Shown here piece after piece: positions 29,808 through 39,129 of a stretch of DNA of 45,504 bases. The stretch lies in IMG/VR virus record IMGVR_UViG_3300031578_000092, positions 1-45,504 of that record; one strand, 5' to 3'. This DNA comes from a virus. Both the position numbers and the translations under genes were made by a program. Under the pieces are notes generated by a model, which saw nothing but the letters and a program-made list of their open reading frames with translations, did not search any database and was not told the origin of the DNA. Each line of letters opens with the position of its first letter. Position 1 is the first letter of the stretch.

Positions 29808-30728
29808 TTATTTTTTAGAGTTTGCACCCTGGGAAAAAAGCTCCTCGGGTGTTTTGTCGTCATCGCCTTTCAGTTTTTTGTCTATGTTCTGTACGCCGCC
29901 TTCAGGCGGAGCGGCTGCTATGCCCTTAATATCCTGGGCCTTTAACCCTTGATCTTTGTCATGGGCGTTGGCCGCAGCGCTGGCCGTTTCCTTTTTGAAC
30001 CGGGTCAATAGATTGATAGCCGTGGCCGGGTCATTAATCGCGGCAAGGGTGGGATTGACCTTTTGTTCGGCTTCAAACCAGGTCTTATACCGTGCATTTG
30101 CCATGACCTGGTAGGCGTCCGAATGTCCGGGAATCCACTCCCCGGTCTGTCCTATCACACCGACTACCACGGCCCGCTCGAAGCTACTCTGGGAAACGGT
30201 ATCCTGAAGACCTGCGACGGTTTTCTGAACGTCGGCAGGATCCAGGTTCCCGAACTGTTTTTTGATCAGTTTTTTTGCCTCATACAGAATCGCGTTTTGG
30301 GCCTCGGGATAGTCCGCATAAAACCCCTTGACTTCATCGGGGACCTCATCGGTTGCAGGCGTGTCATCTGATATTTTTGCAGGGGCCGGTTTCGGGGTCT
30401 CTAATGCCTTGACCCGCTCGCTCAGTCCTGTGGCCCAGGTCTTGGTGTCTATAAGGGCCTTTTCCAGGGCCTCGTATGTGGGTTTTTTGCCGGGCTTTTC
30501 ATCATCGCTAATCCCTGGTTTAACAGGGGGCGTTTCATCATCAGGCTTTTCGACACCGGGCTTTTCGTCCCCGGGCTTTTCGTCCCCGGGCTTTTCGTCG
30601 CTAATCTCTGACTTATCAGGGGGCGTGGTTGTTTCGCCGGTGCCTTCCAGAAAGGCGGCCTCTGCCTCTTCATCGGTTAAAGGGTTATCTTTGATTTCTG
30701 TCTCTTTTTTTTCTTCTTTTAGTGCCAT
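29808..30728 (-). CDS. Capsid scaffolding protein
   Basis: 306 residues, very acidic and low in aromatic residues. The N-terminal third is disordered with a tandem DEKPG repeat (about 45-65); the C-terminal half is helical with YADYPEAQNAILYEAKKLIKK and ends in a short charged tail, as in scaffolds that bind capsid by the C-terminus. AAGGAG is seven bases before the chosen ATG. Its position before the capsid gene is standard. Confidence 0.8.
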   Translation of the reverse strand: MALKEEKKETEIKDNPLTDEEAEAAFLEGTGETTTPPDKSEISDEKPGDEKPGDEKPGVEKPDDETPPVKPGISDDEKPGKKPTYEALEKALIDTKTWATGLSERVKALETPKPAPAKISDDTPATDEVPDEVKGFYADYPEAQNAILYEAKKLIKKQFGNLDPADVQKTVAGLQDTVSQSSFERAVVVGVIGQTGEWIPGHSDAYQVMANARYKTWFEAEQKVNPTLAAINDPATAINLLTRFKKETASAAANAHDKDQGLKAQDIKGIAAAPPEGGVQNIDKKLKGDDDKTPEELFSQGANSKK

Positions 30729-30770
30729 AGGGTTTCTCCTTCGGTAATCCATCCGCACCGGGCAGGCCCG

Positions 30771-30917
30771 TCAGAATGCGATATCGGGTAGTCTGCCGTC
30801 GTCGGATAGGCCGGGAACGGGGTTATGTAAATAAATCTCCAAATCAATCAGCCAAATAATCGCCACTAAGGCCATTATGGTAAAACTATGAATTACTGCG
30901 GCTGCTATATGCCTCAT
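30771..30917 (-). CDS. 48-residue single-pass membrane protein
   Basis: A short gene starting at the ATG at 30917, which overlaps the stop of the exported protein gene by four bases (ATGA). Residues 3-27 form one transmembrane helix (VIHSFTIMALVAIIWLI), followed by a polar tail of about 20 residues. Coupled translation argues that it is real. With its neighbour it would make a pair of membrane-linked proteins between portal and scaffold genes. Function unknown. Confidence 0.65.
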   Translation of the reverse strand: MRHIAAAVIHSFTIMALVAIIWLIDLEIYLHNPVPGLSDDGRLPDIAF

Positions 30918-31786
30918 TGCAGTCCGCATTCCCAGGACGTAAGATACGTCGCTTCCGCAAAATCGCCGGCATGTATAAAATAAAAAAACGGCACCACCGT
31001 ATCTCCATCATCCCAGGTAAAGGCGGCCGTGGTTGTCGGCGCTGCGCCGTCTATTTTATATGTAACTATGCCGTTGACATCCACATAAACCGCCAGAGTA
31101 TGGCTTGCAAGATCCGCCCATGTGTCCGTCGTGTCGGTGGGCACTGTAGCGTCATTGTCATCGATGGTCTCGATATAGATAGCCCCTGAAATCACATTCA
31201 AAACGGCCATATTGTTGTAATCGTCGATAGCGGCCTGATACGCTTCGGCGGTCCGAAAACCCACGGCACAGTCATCCGTGCCGGTGACATCGGTAAGGTA
31301 AAACGTCACCTTGAAATAAAACGCATCCGTGCCGATCACAAAAGCGGATCTGGCCCGGGCCGTAATCCCCTGGCTGATCTCCACGCCGTCATCTGCGTTC
31401 GCCACGTCCATGGCAATATTCAATCCGCCTGCGGCGAGGCTGGGCGCCAGGATGGTCTGGGTTCCGAGGATATGATATTCAAAAATGTTATCCTCAAATG
31501 CCATCACGTTTTCATCCCCAGCCGTCCCTGTGGCCGCGCCGCCTGCGATCTTCGCCGTGACCGGGTTGGTCTCGAATTCCTCCAGGGTAAAGCGGCGATC
31601 CAGATACGATTGTTTCACCTGATCCGCTGGGAGCTGGCATACACCCCCCGTAACTTTAATACCTTGTTCAAAGGTCCAGGGAGCTGTGATAATTTCGTCG
31701 GTCCGTGGTGATAAAGCCAGCAGGCTAAATAATGCGACTGCCGCGACAATAATCCCTATCCATATTTTTTTACTAAAGTTCTTCAT
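30914..31786 (-). CDS. Membrane-anchored or exported beta-sandwich protein
   Basis: 290 residues from the ATG at 31786 (GGAGG nine bases upstream). A basic start and hydrophobic helix (about 8-26, IWIGIIVAAVALFSLLAL) form a signal anchor or cleavable signal. The rest is a beta-rich domain (FYFKVTFYLTDVTGTDDCAVGF, TLAVYVDVNGIVTYKIDG, VVPFFYFIHAG) resembling a concanavalin-like lectin or head-fibre jelly roll. A virion fold with an export signal is unexpected between portal and scaffold. It overlaps the previous gene by 14 bases. Confidence 0.65.
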   Translation of the reverse strand: MKNFSKKIWIGIIVAAVALFSLLALSPRTDEIITAPWTFEQGIKVTGGVCQLPADQVKQSYLDRRFTLEEFETNPVTAKIAGGAATGTAGDENVMAFEDNIFEYHILGTQTILAPSLAAGGLNIAMDVANADDGVEISQGITARARSAFVIGTDAFYFKVTFYLTDVTGTDDCAVGFRTAEAYQAAIDDYNNMAVLNVISGAIYIETIDDNDATVPTDTTDTWADLASHTLAVYVDVNGIVTYKIDGAAPTTTAAFTWDDGDTVVPFFYFIHAGDFAEATYLTSWECGLQ

Positions 31787-32057
31787 GCGTCTGATCCTCC
31801 GTCTGTTTTTTATTTTCACTCAATTGCTTTCCTAACTTCTCGGGCATCTCCCGCAGGTCGGTTGCAATCGCTTTGATGCCTTTAAAGTATCCATTGACTT
31901 CGGGAGTTTGACCTAATTTATTCAGCTTCTTATCCGCAGCCTCCCATATGCGTTTTAAGAGGGTATCTAAATATGACCAGTTGCTGTCCCTCATAAGCAC
32001 GGCCAGGCGTTCGCCTTCCTCTTCGTCAAGGGCCGGGCCGGATGGAAAATCCGTCAT
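31773..32057 (-). CDS. Small head-associated protein
   Basis: 94 residues, acidic and helical throughout (ERLAVLMRDSNWSYLDTLLKR, IKAIATDLREMPEKLGKQL), possibly a coiled coil. The ATG overlaps the portal stop by four bases. Its position next to the portal suggests a portal- or scaffold-associated role, unproven. Confidence 0.6.
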   Translation of the reverse strand: MTDFPSGPALDEEEGERLAVLMRDSNWSYLDTLLKRIWEAADKKLNKLGQTPEVNGYFKGIKAIATDLREMPEKLGKQLSENKKQTEDQTHEEL

Positions 32058-33877
32058 GGTTGTTCTCCCTGTGGCGCCATGAGCTGTGGCCGCATCTGTG
32101 GCAGTTGTCTGGCAAGTTTCTCGGCCTGCTCATCAACTTCTTTATCCGTCGGATAAAAATTATCCGGGTCCAGATCATAGGCTCGGGCTGCCTCGCGCAA
32201 AAAACGTAAGACCTTTGTAAATTGGGCCGTATATTCACTCGACAGGGACAATTTCATGAGCTCCATGATGTTTTGTCCCCGCTCCGCCTTTTCAAGATAA
32301 CTTTCCCATCCCTTGGCCCTGGGCGTGTAATCGCCCTTGATCTCTTCCCTCGGGTTGGTGAGCATATGCCAGTGATAAAATCCGGTGACCAGTGGGGTGA
32401 TATGGCCCTCATCGTGGCTGCTTACCATGCCGCCGATCATCTTGTTTCCGGATTCGGTAACCTTGCTGATCTCATATGCAGTGGTGCGGGCGTCCATCTT
32501 CTGGCCTTCCATAGTGCGGGCAAGCCCGGCTTCGTCGTCTGCAAACTGCCTGAAAAATTCAATCAGCTTAGGTGTATTGCCCGTGGTATCCGGGGGGCTG
32601 AAGAACTGGAGGGCCTGGCGCACGTCCTCCACATTCTCATTGGTCTCAAAGGCCTTTCCCGGGTACAGGCTCTTATTCTGTCCCGGTGCCAGGTTTCTCG
32701 GGTTCCACCACATCAGGAGATTGCTGGACAGGGCTTTATTGTCCAGCACGCTGCGTGTCAGGCCGTTCACGATCATCTGGCTGTCTTCAATGTTTTCCGG
32801 AAGCCCGACGCCTCCTGCCTCGTGTGGAAGCCGCTCCCATTCGGCCTTGTAGATGTTGCGGTACGGCAGGGGATTGATCCTTGGCGCCCAGATGACTAAG
32901 GGTGTTTTGCCCTTGGCCACGATGCACTGGATCTCTGCCTCTGCGCCATCGAGCCGGCTGAGATCCCCGGCGCTCTCTCCATCATATTTTTTTAGATATT
33001 TTATGGGCACCCGGCCCATGAACGTATAAACTGGTACAACCCGTTTGCGTTTATTGTATTGTTCCCGGACCGGACCCTGGGAGTCGTCCTCGTCTTCGCT
33101 GCCCTCGTCTTCGCTCCTGAATTGCGCGGCGATCTGTTCAATGGCGGCCTTGTCATAACCCGGGCGTTCTATCAGAGATATAAAACGGCCCTTGCTCATC
33201 ATCTCGCGGACGATAACGCCCTGGCCTTTTTGATGATCCGGTGTTTCCAGATCCCAGAACACGCTCCAGACACCGGGGTTTTCTACTGTAGGCCGCCACA
33301 CGGCTTTTCGCCGCAGGGTGTGCCTGCCGTATTGCTGAACGATCTCCGGGCTGTAATCCATGCCCTGGGATCCGGGTACGCCGAAATCGACGGTTACATA
33401 CGGGGTGGACCGATAGAGCGGCCCCCATAACCACGAGTGCCCGTAAAGGGCCATTTCGAGTATGGCCATGGTGGTCTGGGTGGATGCCCTGCACTGGGTG
33501 AAATCATCCTGGATCTGCTTTTTCATAAGCTCGCAGCGGAGGGCCGCGGTCTCAGGGTCCAGATGCACGCCGGGGGCCAGCTCTGGAATAGGGGTGGGCG
33601 ATATATCCCAGCGGATATCATTGCCCCGGAGGCTGATGGCCCTGACCTGGTTGTACCCTGCAACGACCTTCTGCTTTGTCAGCCGCACAAACACCTTGCT
33701 CCGCCAGTCTTTTCCTTCCGTGGCCTTCCACCGCTTCAGGGCGGCGGAATCGTACCTGCCGCGAAATGCGTCATAGCCACGGCGCCAGGTGGGCTCAAAC
33801 AGTTGGTTGCGCTCGTCTTTAAACCACGTAAACAGGTCATCCGCTATGAATTTAGCCAGTTTGTCTTCGTCGCTCAT
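32054..33877 (-). CDS. Portal protein
   Basis: 607 residues, the size of podovirus-type portals. The N-terminus has WFKDERNQLFEPTWRRGYDAFRG and a DWRSKVFVRLTKQKV segment; the centre has an ENIEDSQMIVNGLTRSVLDN stretch typical of portal stems, and the C-terminal clip/crown region includes GNKMIGGMVSSHDEG and a Gln/Pro tail. It forms the dodecameric vertex through which DNA is packaged. It lies upstream of scaffold and capsid and overlaps the preceding small gene (ATGA). Confidence 0.82.
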   Translation of the reverse strand: MSDEDKLAKFIADDLFTWFKDERNQLFEPTWRRGYDAFRGRYDSAALKRWKATEGKDWRSKVFVRLTKQKVVAGYNQVRAISLRGNDIRWDISPTPIPELAPGVHLDPETAALRCELMKKQIQDDFTQCRASTQTTMAILEMALYGHSWLWGPLYRSTPYVTVDFGVPGSQGMDYSPEIVQQYGRHTLRRKAVWRPTVENPGVWSVFWDLETPDHQKGQGVIVREMMSKGRFISLIERPGYDKAAIEQIAAQFRSEDEGSEDEDDSQGPVREQYNKRKRVVPVYTFMGRVPIKYLKKYDGESAGDLSRLDGAEAEIQCIVAKGKTPLVIWAPRINPLPYRNIYKAEWERLPHEAGGVGLPENIEDSQMIVNGLTRSVLDNKALSSNLLMWWNPRNLAPGQNKSLYPGKAFETNENVEDVRQALQFFSPPDTTGNTPKLIEFFRQFADDEAGLARTMEGQKMDARTTAYEISKVTESGNKMIGGMVSSHDEGHITPLVTGFYHWHMLTNPREEIKGDYTPRAKGWESYLEKAERGQNIMELMKLSLSSEYTAQFTKVLRFLREAARAYDLDPDNFYPTDKEVDEQAEKLARQLPQMRPQLMAPQGEQP

Positions 33878-34098
33878 GGTGCTGTCCGTTCCTTTTCCTT
33901 TGTCCAGAATTCGATCATGTAATCCGCCAGTTCTTCCCTGTCTTTGCGGCTCAGTAGATAGTGATCATAGGGGACGAACTGCATGCCCGACTGATCCGGG
34001 TTGATGGGATTATCCTTCCATGCGACCTGGATGCCGGCCCAGGAGGGGACCTGGTAGCCGCTTGAAAACGTGATGAAATCATCATCGATTTTGATCAT
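33874..34098 (-). CDS. Small protein upstream of portal
   Basis: 74 residues from the ATG at 34098 (AGGAG seven bases upstream). A beta-like start (FITFSSGYQVPSWAGIQVAW) is followed by a charged helix (LSRKDREELADYMIEFW). No family recognised. Its stop overlaps the portal start, so it is probably made with it; an assembly helper is possible. Confidence 0.6.
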   Translation of the reverse strand: MIKIDDDFITFSSGYQVPSWAGIQVAWKDNPINPDQSGMQFVPYDHYLLSRKDREELADYMIEFWTKEKERTAP

Positions 34099-34108
34099 GG
34101 CGTCTCTC

Positions 34109-34426
34109 CTAATGTATAAATAAATGCCGTTTCTTCCAGAGCTGCTCGATCTTGCGATGCCGGATCTGGGTGTCCTTACCAACCATTTTAAACGTTAACC
34201 GGTGCACGCGCACAATGGGCTCACCGCGCCAGGTGTAATCCATATAGCTTCGGTGATCATAGGTCAAAAGGGCCAGGTCCGTGTCCATGGCCTTGAGCAT
34301 TTCGGGGCTGCCCGGATCCTTACCCGTGATCTCGCGGACGGCATGATAAACGACACCATAAATCATCTTCTCATGTTCGACCGCCAGGTCATCTTCCATG
34401 CGAGGACCTTGATTTAAAACTTGCAT
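34109..34426 (-). CDS. Small protein of unknown function
   Basis: 105 residues from the ATG at 34426, with AAGGA eight bases upstream. A charged helical N-terminus (MEDDLAVEHEKMIYGVVYHAVREI) and a basic C-terminus with RHRKIEQLWKKRH. It may bind nucleic acid or the portal. It marks the point where the late operon returns from the large beta-helix gene to head genes. Confidence 0.55.
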   Translation of the reverse strand: MQVLNQGPRMEDDLAVEHEKMIYGVVYHAVREITGKDPGSPEMLKAMDTDLALLTYDHRSYMDYTWRGEPIVRVHRLTFKMVGKDTQIRHRKIEQLWKKRHLFIH

Positions 34427-34451
34427 TGCAGGGTTCCTTCCAGCCATATTT

Positions 34452-37400
34452 TTATTGTAATAATAAGAGAATCAAATTCGATAATCCCGTGCCCCGGAAT
34501 TCATAAGGCCCTATATCATGGACGCCTCTCGGTGTTGGCCTGCCGTTAAGGTCTGTATCCGGACCGGTGTCATATCCTACATCACAAAAGGCAGATCCTC
34601 GAACCAGGTTGAAGTCAGCTCCGGCATAGTCCTTGAAAATTGCTGTCTCGCTTATCTCAAACAGACAGTCAGTAAAAGTCAAATCATCAAGCGCATTCTT
34701 CGCCTCAATTACCGCCTCTGATTCTATAAAACCGCAGTTGTAGAACACCACAGGTTCGTCAGCCGCTAAACCAGCGGGGTCAAGTGTAGCAATCCAGGTA
34801 TTGTAAACATTAGCAGCCTCATCCAGGTCCAGGGTGCCACGGATACCATCATTGCTAATAGTACACCCAGTGGCGCCTTCAGGCACTTGGAGGATGTCAC
34901 CAGATGGGATCAAAGAATATTTATGGGTATCTCCCAGGCCCAGAACGACCGTACTGCCATGAATTATCCGTGAAATATCCCAATAATCTCCAAATGTCTG
35001 GCTCCCAGGATGCACAAACCCTCCACCGTCAAAAGTAATCGGATGGCCGCTTGTGCCATTATCAGATAAACCTGCAGCGCTGATGGCATTAGCTTCTGTA
35101 GCCTTGGCAAAATCACCTGGGACAAAAAAGAATCCAGCGGCCTGAGCAACAGCCACCGTGGTAGTTGAATCAAACTCTTTTGGTGAAGTTGAAGGATAAG
35201 GAACGCCAATATTTATCTCCCCACTCCCGTCAATATCCACCACAGCATAGGTCAAAACGAGCGGATTGCCATCAATATCCTCAAGCACTGCATCATTCAT
35301 AATCAGCCAGTCTTCTGCCGTTGTGCCATATAATTGTGGATGAACTGCTCGGTGTCCAGGTAACAGATTAGGAGTCCAGAGCATATACCAATGAGCTTCC
35401 CCTTCATCAGGCAAATGGCCATAATACGGATCATCTTGATAGCTTGTAGCTATAGGCCCTAATTTCACCCTACATTTGCTTGGTTCTGGTGTGGCATATT
35501 CTGATAATCGTTTAGTTAATCGACCAGTCCAAAACCAACCGGGAAATCCAGTTGAGGATTCAGGGTCTTCCAAGCCTGCTACAGTTTCAGCCGTTGGATT
35601 TTCATAGAATGTGACAATTCCACCTAAGACTGTGGATATACCAACCGCATCAAATTCAGGCCCACCCGTTCCCATGCTCCATTCTATATGTAGAACTGGT
35701 TCGTTTGTTTCATTGGCTGATGGGGTCTTGAAAAACTCATATGTTGTAGAACCATTATCCTCAATCAAAATATTTATTTGATGGCCAGAGTGCCAAGTTG
35801 CTCCCCTGTCAATTATCTCCTGGAATATAGTGCTTAAATCAGGTGTTTGGTAATCACTCCCCGCTGTCAATGCCCCTGGCTCCCAGTTCACCGTGGCCGT
35901 TGTCTGTGCAGCTACAGCAGTATTGAATGTGGCTACAGAGGTAATATCACTGGCATCGTCTGCATCCTCGGCTGAGATTGTGACATTAGTCCCTGTATCG
36001 CGTGAATAGCTACACCTGAACGTGATATAAGCAGAATCAATGGTCATTCCGTTTTCCGGGCCAGTGACGACAAACCGAAAATGTGCCTCGGAGTTTTGGT
36101 CGTTACTTCCAGTATCCCCAAAATATAAAAAACCACTTATATCAGAATCCCACCCACCATCGGAATAGACCTGGCCATCATCATTTGCATTATCCTGGTC
36201 AACATCTAAAGTATATCCACCAGGAGGAGCCCCGCCCGTCTCTCGCTCAAACGCCCCTATATCTGCGCCACCGTAACTGGCTCTTGATACTGTTTGGATG
36301 TTATTGATAGACGGTAAGGTCGTCCAGTCAGATACCGACCGCAACCCGTTTGCAGGAACATTGGCATCTGTTTCCCTGCTTACCCCGGCATTGACTATTG
36401 GATCGGCGTCATTGTCAGCATATAAAAGACCAGTTGCAACATTGGCAAGGCTCGGATCGTCTACGACTTGATGTGCATCCGTGCTTCCTGTTATTCTGTT
36501 TGCGTGATTAGGATTATAGTAATTGTTGTAGTCTGTGGTAATTGCTGCCCCACCATCCGAATAAAACGGATAAACACTGGCATCATTTCGGGCCATATAG
36601 AGAAGATTGTTCTTTACGAGTAAGCCTGACTGATTAGCCTCTCCATCATGGTAGATTCCGTAAACATGAATCGTGCTACCTCTGTCAACTATTGTGTTAT
36701 TGTAGATATGTAAGTCATCTACATCCCATGTTGAACCCCCAATACGGATACCACAACGAGCACTATTAACAGTGTGGTTAGTCTCAGTCCCAGCACCCAC
36801 AGCATTTGTCCATTCAATAACATTGTTATAAATATACATATTGTCGGTTCCGGCGACATGAATAGGCAGACAAATATCGGTAAATCTATTCCGATAAACA
36901 TTAATATTGAAGGTTCCTGGATTTCCCTGTATGCCCGTATAATTGCTCGACCGGAACAAGTTATCATAAATATTAATGTCCGCCGAGTAATACCCTGGGA
37001 AATTGTAGCTGTCATTGTGTGCAATAAGATGGAAGTTACCCCAACTACCTGCTCCGTCAGCATGGCCAAATGATAAATCTCCTTGTTGATCGGACACATT
37101 TTCGTAAAATTCTACATAACGTGCGCTTTTAAAGTCTACGGCATTTTCACCGAAGCCATTAAATATATTGTTATAAATGTATGTTTTGTCAGGAGATTGA
37201 ACTCCTCCGAGATGAATACCATCTGTATAAATGTGAGAAAAAGAGTTGTTATAAATACGTATAGTCCCGGTTGTTTTTACATTCGGGGTACTATTCCAAA
37301 GCATCACACCAGTTACATCTTCAGACCCCCAAAGGGTACGAGATGTAGCAAAATCTGTATAATAACCATTTTTGAAGGTACAGTTTCTGATTGTGATATC

Positions 37401-37982
37401 GCCAGAGCAAGCAGACACTTTAACCATGTAATCAAACCAGTTGGTGGTTGTAGCCCCAGACCGCTGGTCACAGTAAATCCCATCAAATACAATGTCTGCT
37501 GATGGCCCGGTAACCCAAAGATGGCCGCCGTTATTATTTAATCCGTCACACCCACTAATATCTATATCTTTTATGGTTAGAGTCCCATCAATGGAAGTGT
37601 TTTGAATAAGTATCAAAGTCCCTGTGAAAGTTGTATCATTACCGTCAAAATGAGGTTTACCGTCGGCGCTTAGGTCTTTCTCTTTTCCAGCCTCGTCACT
37701 ATCAAGGCCTTGTATCGTAATGGATTTTCCGGTTCCCGTGATACCAGCAAGAGTCAGTTGAGCATCAGTTATAGTATCGCCAGCCCTGATATTAATCACG
37801 TCGCCATTAGCAAAATCAATGGAATTGAACGTCCCAATAGCCGTAGATGCCTTTGCCCAGGTGTCATAGGGAGATGTGTCAGATCCTTCAGCAGAGAAAT
37901 AATAAGTCGCCGCCACAGCCATGCAAGGCAGGAGAAGGAAAACGAAAACAATAAGGGTTGTAAGTATGAATAGGCGTTTCAT
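34452..37982 (-). CDS. Large exported beta-helix protein
   Basis: 1176 residues. The N-terminus is a clear Sec signal peptide (hydrophobic core to about 22, AVAA). It is followed by right-handed beta-helix turns rich in N, D and YIYNN ladders (IYNNSFSHIYTDGIHLGG, YIYNNIFNGFGENAVDF), ending near residue 575 in DIGAFE, a motif found at the end of secreted beta-helix proteins. A beta-sandwich domain (about 600-780) and a second helix follow, ending in DIGPYEF near 1154. It resembles polysaccharide-binding or -degrading surface proteins, with no catalytic residues assigned. It is AT-richer than the neighbours and has no clear ribosome site. Confidence 0.7.
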   Translation of the reverse strand: MKRLFILTTLIVFVFLLLPCMAVAATYYFSAEGSDTSPYDTWAKASTAIGTFNSIDFANGDVINIRAGDTITDAQLTLAGITGTGKSITIQGLDSDEAGKEKDLSADGKPHFDGNDTTFTGTLILIQNTSIDGTLTIKDIDISGCDGLNNNGGHLWVTGPSADIVFDGIYCDQRSGATTTNWFDYMVKVSACSGDITIRNCTFKNGYYTDFATSRTLWGSEDVTGVMLWNSTPNVKTTGTIRIYNNSFSHIYTDGIHLGGVQSPDKTYIYNNIFNGFGENAVDFKSARYVEFYENVSDQQGDLSFGHADGAGSWGNFHLIAHNDSYNFPGYYSADINIYDNLFRSSNYTGIQGNPGTFNINVYRNRFTDICLPIHVAGTDNMYIYNNVIEWTNAVGAGTETNHTVNSARCGIRIGGSTWDVDDLHIYNNTIVDRGSTIHVYGIYHDGEANQSGLLVKNNLLYMARNDASVYPFYSDGGAAITTDYNNYYNPNHANRITGSTDAHQVVDDPSLANVATGLLYADNDADPIVNAGVSRETDANVPANGLRSVSDWTTLPSINNIQTVSRASYGGADIGAFERETGGAPPGGYTLDVDQDNANDDGQVYSDGGWDSDISGFLYFGDTGSNDQNSEAHFRFVVTGPENGMTIDSAYITFRCSYSRDTGTNVTISAEDADDASDITSVATFNTAVAAQTTATVNWEPGALTAGSDYQTPDLSTIFQEIIDRGATWHSGHQINILIEDNGSTTYEFFKTPSANETNEPVLHIEWSMGTGGPEFDAVGISTVLGGIVTFYENPTAETVAGLEDPESSTGFPGWFWTGRLTKRLSEYATPEPSKCRVKLGPIATSYQDDPYYGHLPDEGEAHWYMLWTPNLLPGHRAVHPQLYGTTAEDWLIMNDAVLEDIDGNPLVLTYAVVDIDGSGEINIGVPYPSTSPKEFDSTTTVAVAQAAGFFFVPGDFAKATEANAISAAGLSDNGTSGHPITFDGGGFVHPGSQTFGDYWDISRIIHGSTVVLGLGDTHKYSLIPSGDILQVPEGATGCTISNDGIRGTLDLDEAANVYNTWIATLDPAGLAADEPVVFYNCGFIESEAVIEAKNALDDLTFTDCLFEISETAIFKDYAGADFNLVRGSAFCDVGYDTGPDTDLNGRPTPRGVHDIGPYEFRGTGLSNLILLLLQ

Positions 37983-38012
37983 TTTATAAATAGGACCGTT
38001 AAAATTTTAATT

Positions 38013-38726
38013 TCATGGTAGCAATATATAGAAATACAGTTTTCCCGTAGCAGTCCCGGCCGCGTTGAGGTTTGAGCCGCTGAAAGACAGGGTCTCATTC
38101 ACCAGAAAAATTGGCCCGGAACTCAGCCAATCAACCGGAAACCGACGGTTTTCATCACTAACAGCGGCCTGGGGAAGGTCATCCCCGGCGCCGTTCAGGA
38201 CATCGTGACTGTTCCCGGCATCCAAAATATCGATATCGTAATCATCGTCCGGCACGCTTACTGTACTGGGGACCGCGTAGATCCCGATAATTGTCCCGGT
38301 GACTGCGTTGATGGATCCGCCCGTGGCCGTGGCCGTACCATCCGTGGATGTCCAGGTCCAGAGGATCTCGCGCACGCCTTTGGCCCAATCGCCCCGTGTG
38401 CGGGTCATATCACTGGTGACCACTACCGTACCGGCTGCCTGGGCATATCCGTGCTGAAATAACATAGCGAATACAAACAGCAACATAAGGAGTTTGGCGA
38501 ATAATCCGCAACCAAAGTTTGCGTGGGTCAGTATAGGGGCCTTGGCCTTTGACTTACAGATCACCATGGTTGTCGCCTTATGATACTTGTTTTGGACACC
38601 ATCGATATCCGGATGTACGCATGGTCTAAATAAAACAGGATCCTTTTCCTTTTCGAGGGTAATTATTCTTTCCTGTTTTTCATCCAAAGAATGATACCGA
38701 CAACCCTTACAGCGTTTCTCTATCAT
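38013..38726 (-). CDS. Single-pass membrane protein: zinc-type N-terminus, virion-like C-domain
   Basis: 237 residues. The N-terminus has CKGCRYH and FRPCVHPD (Cys/His pattern of a metal site), then a transmembrane helix near 75-95 (FAKLLMLLFVFAMLFQHGYA). The rest is a beta domain: GVREILWTWTSTDGTATAT and DDYDIDILDAGNSHDVLNGAGDDL, a pattern I know from decoration or head-fibre proteins of similar phages. GGAGG nine bases before the ATG fixes the long start. An anchored virion-like domain facing outside the cell is peculiar. Confidence 0.65.
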   Translation of the reverse strand: MIEKRCKGCRYHSLDEKQERIITLEKEKDPVLFRPCVHPDIDGVQNKYHKATTMVICKSKAKAPILTHANFGCGLFAKLLMLLFVFAMLFQHGYAQAAGTVVVTSDMTRTRGDWAKGVREILWTWTSTDGTATATGGSINAVTGTIIGIYAVPSTVSVPDDDYDIDILDAGNSHDVLNGAGDDLPQAAVSDENRRFPVDWLSSGPIFLVNETLSFSGSNLNAAGTATGKLYFYILLP

Positions 38727-38934
38727 CTTCTTTTACCTCCACATCTTTTAAATCTATATCCGAGGGTTTATGACGCCGGACAATATCGATTAACCCTGTA
38801 AAAATTTGATAGATTTGATCATCGACCGCCCAGGGCGTGATTTTTGCCACGCGTTTTAAGATCTCGCGGGCCAGCAATAATCCAAGAAAATTCTTGGATA
38901 CAAACTCCACGATGTACGGATCAACGCTGAACAT
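38707..38934 (-). CDS. Small amphipathic protein, unknown
   Basis: 75 residues with two amphipathic helices (VEFVSKNFLGLLLAREILKR, IYQIFTGLIDIVRRH) and an acidic tail. The first helix may associate with membrane. AGGAGG lies eight bases upstream of the ATG. It overlaps the start of the membrane protein gene by 20 bases. Antiholin or assembly roles are guesses. Confidence 0.6.
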   Translation of the reverse strand: MFSVDPYIVEFVSKNFLGLLLAREILKRVAKITPWAVDDQIYQIFTGLIDIVRRHKPSDIDLKDVEVKEDDRETL

Positions 38935-38959
38935 GATGGTGACCCTCCTAATAATTCTA

Positions 38960-39127
38960 TTAACCTAAGTCAGGTGGTTTGGGTAATTTCTTGGGTGCGT
39001 TCTCACTACGAAATCTTCTCCGCTGTTCTGTGTAAAAGGTAAGCTGTTCTTCCTTGGTTTTGTTCAGCTTTTCACTGATAGCGAAATAGATGTCAAGAGC
39101 TGCAATAAGTAATTTTTCATATTGCAT
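38960..39127 (-). CDS. 55-residue helical protein
   Basis: A short gene with an excellent ribosome site, GGAGGTG seven bases before the ATG at 39127, directly after the lipoprotein gene stop. The product is mostly one helix (LLIAALDIYFAISEKLNKTKEEQL) with a basic, Pro-rich C-terminus. No function recognised. Confidence 0.7.
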   Translation of the reverse strand: MQYEKLLIAALDIYFAISEKLNKTKEEQLTFYTEQRRRFRSENAPKKLPKPPDLG

Positions 39128-39129
39128 AA

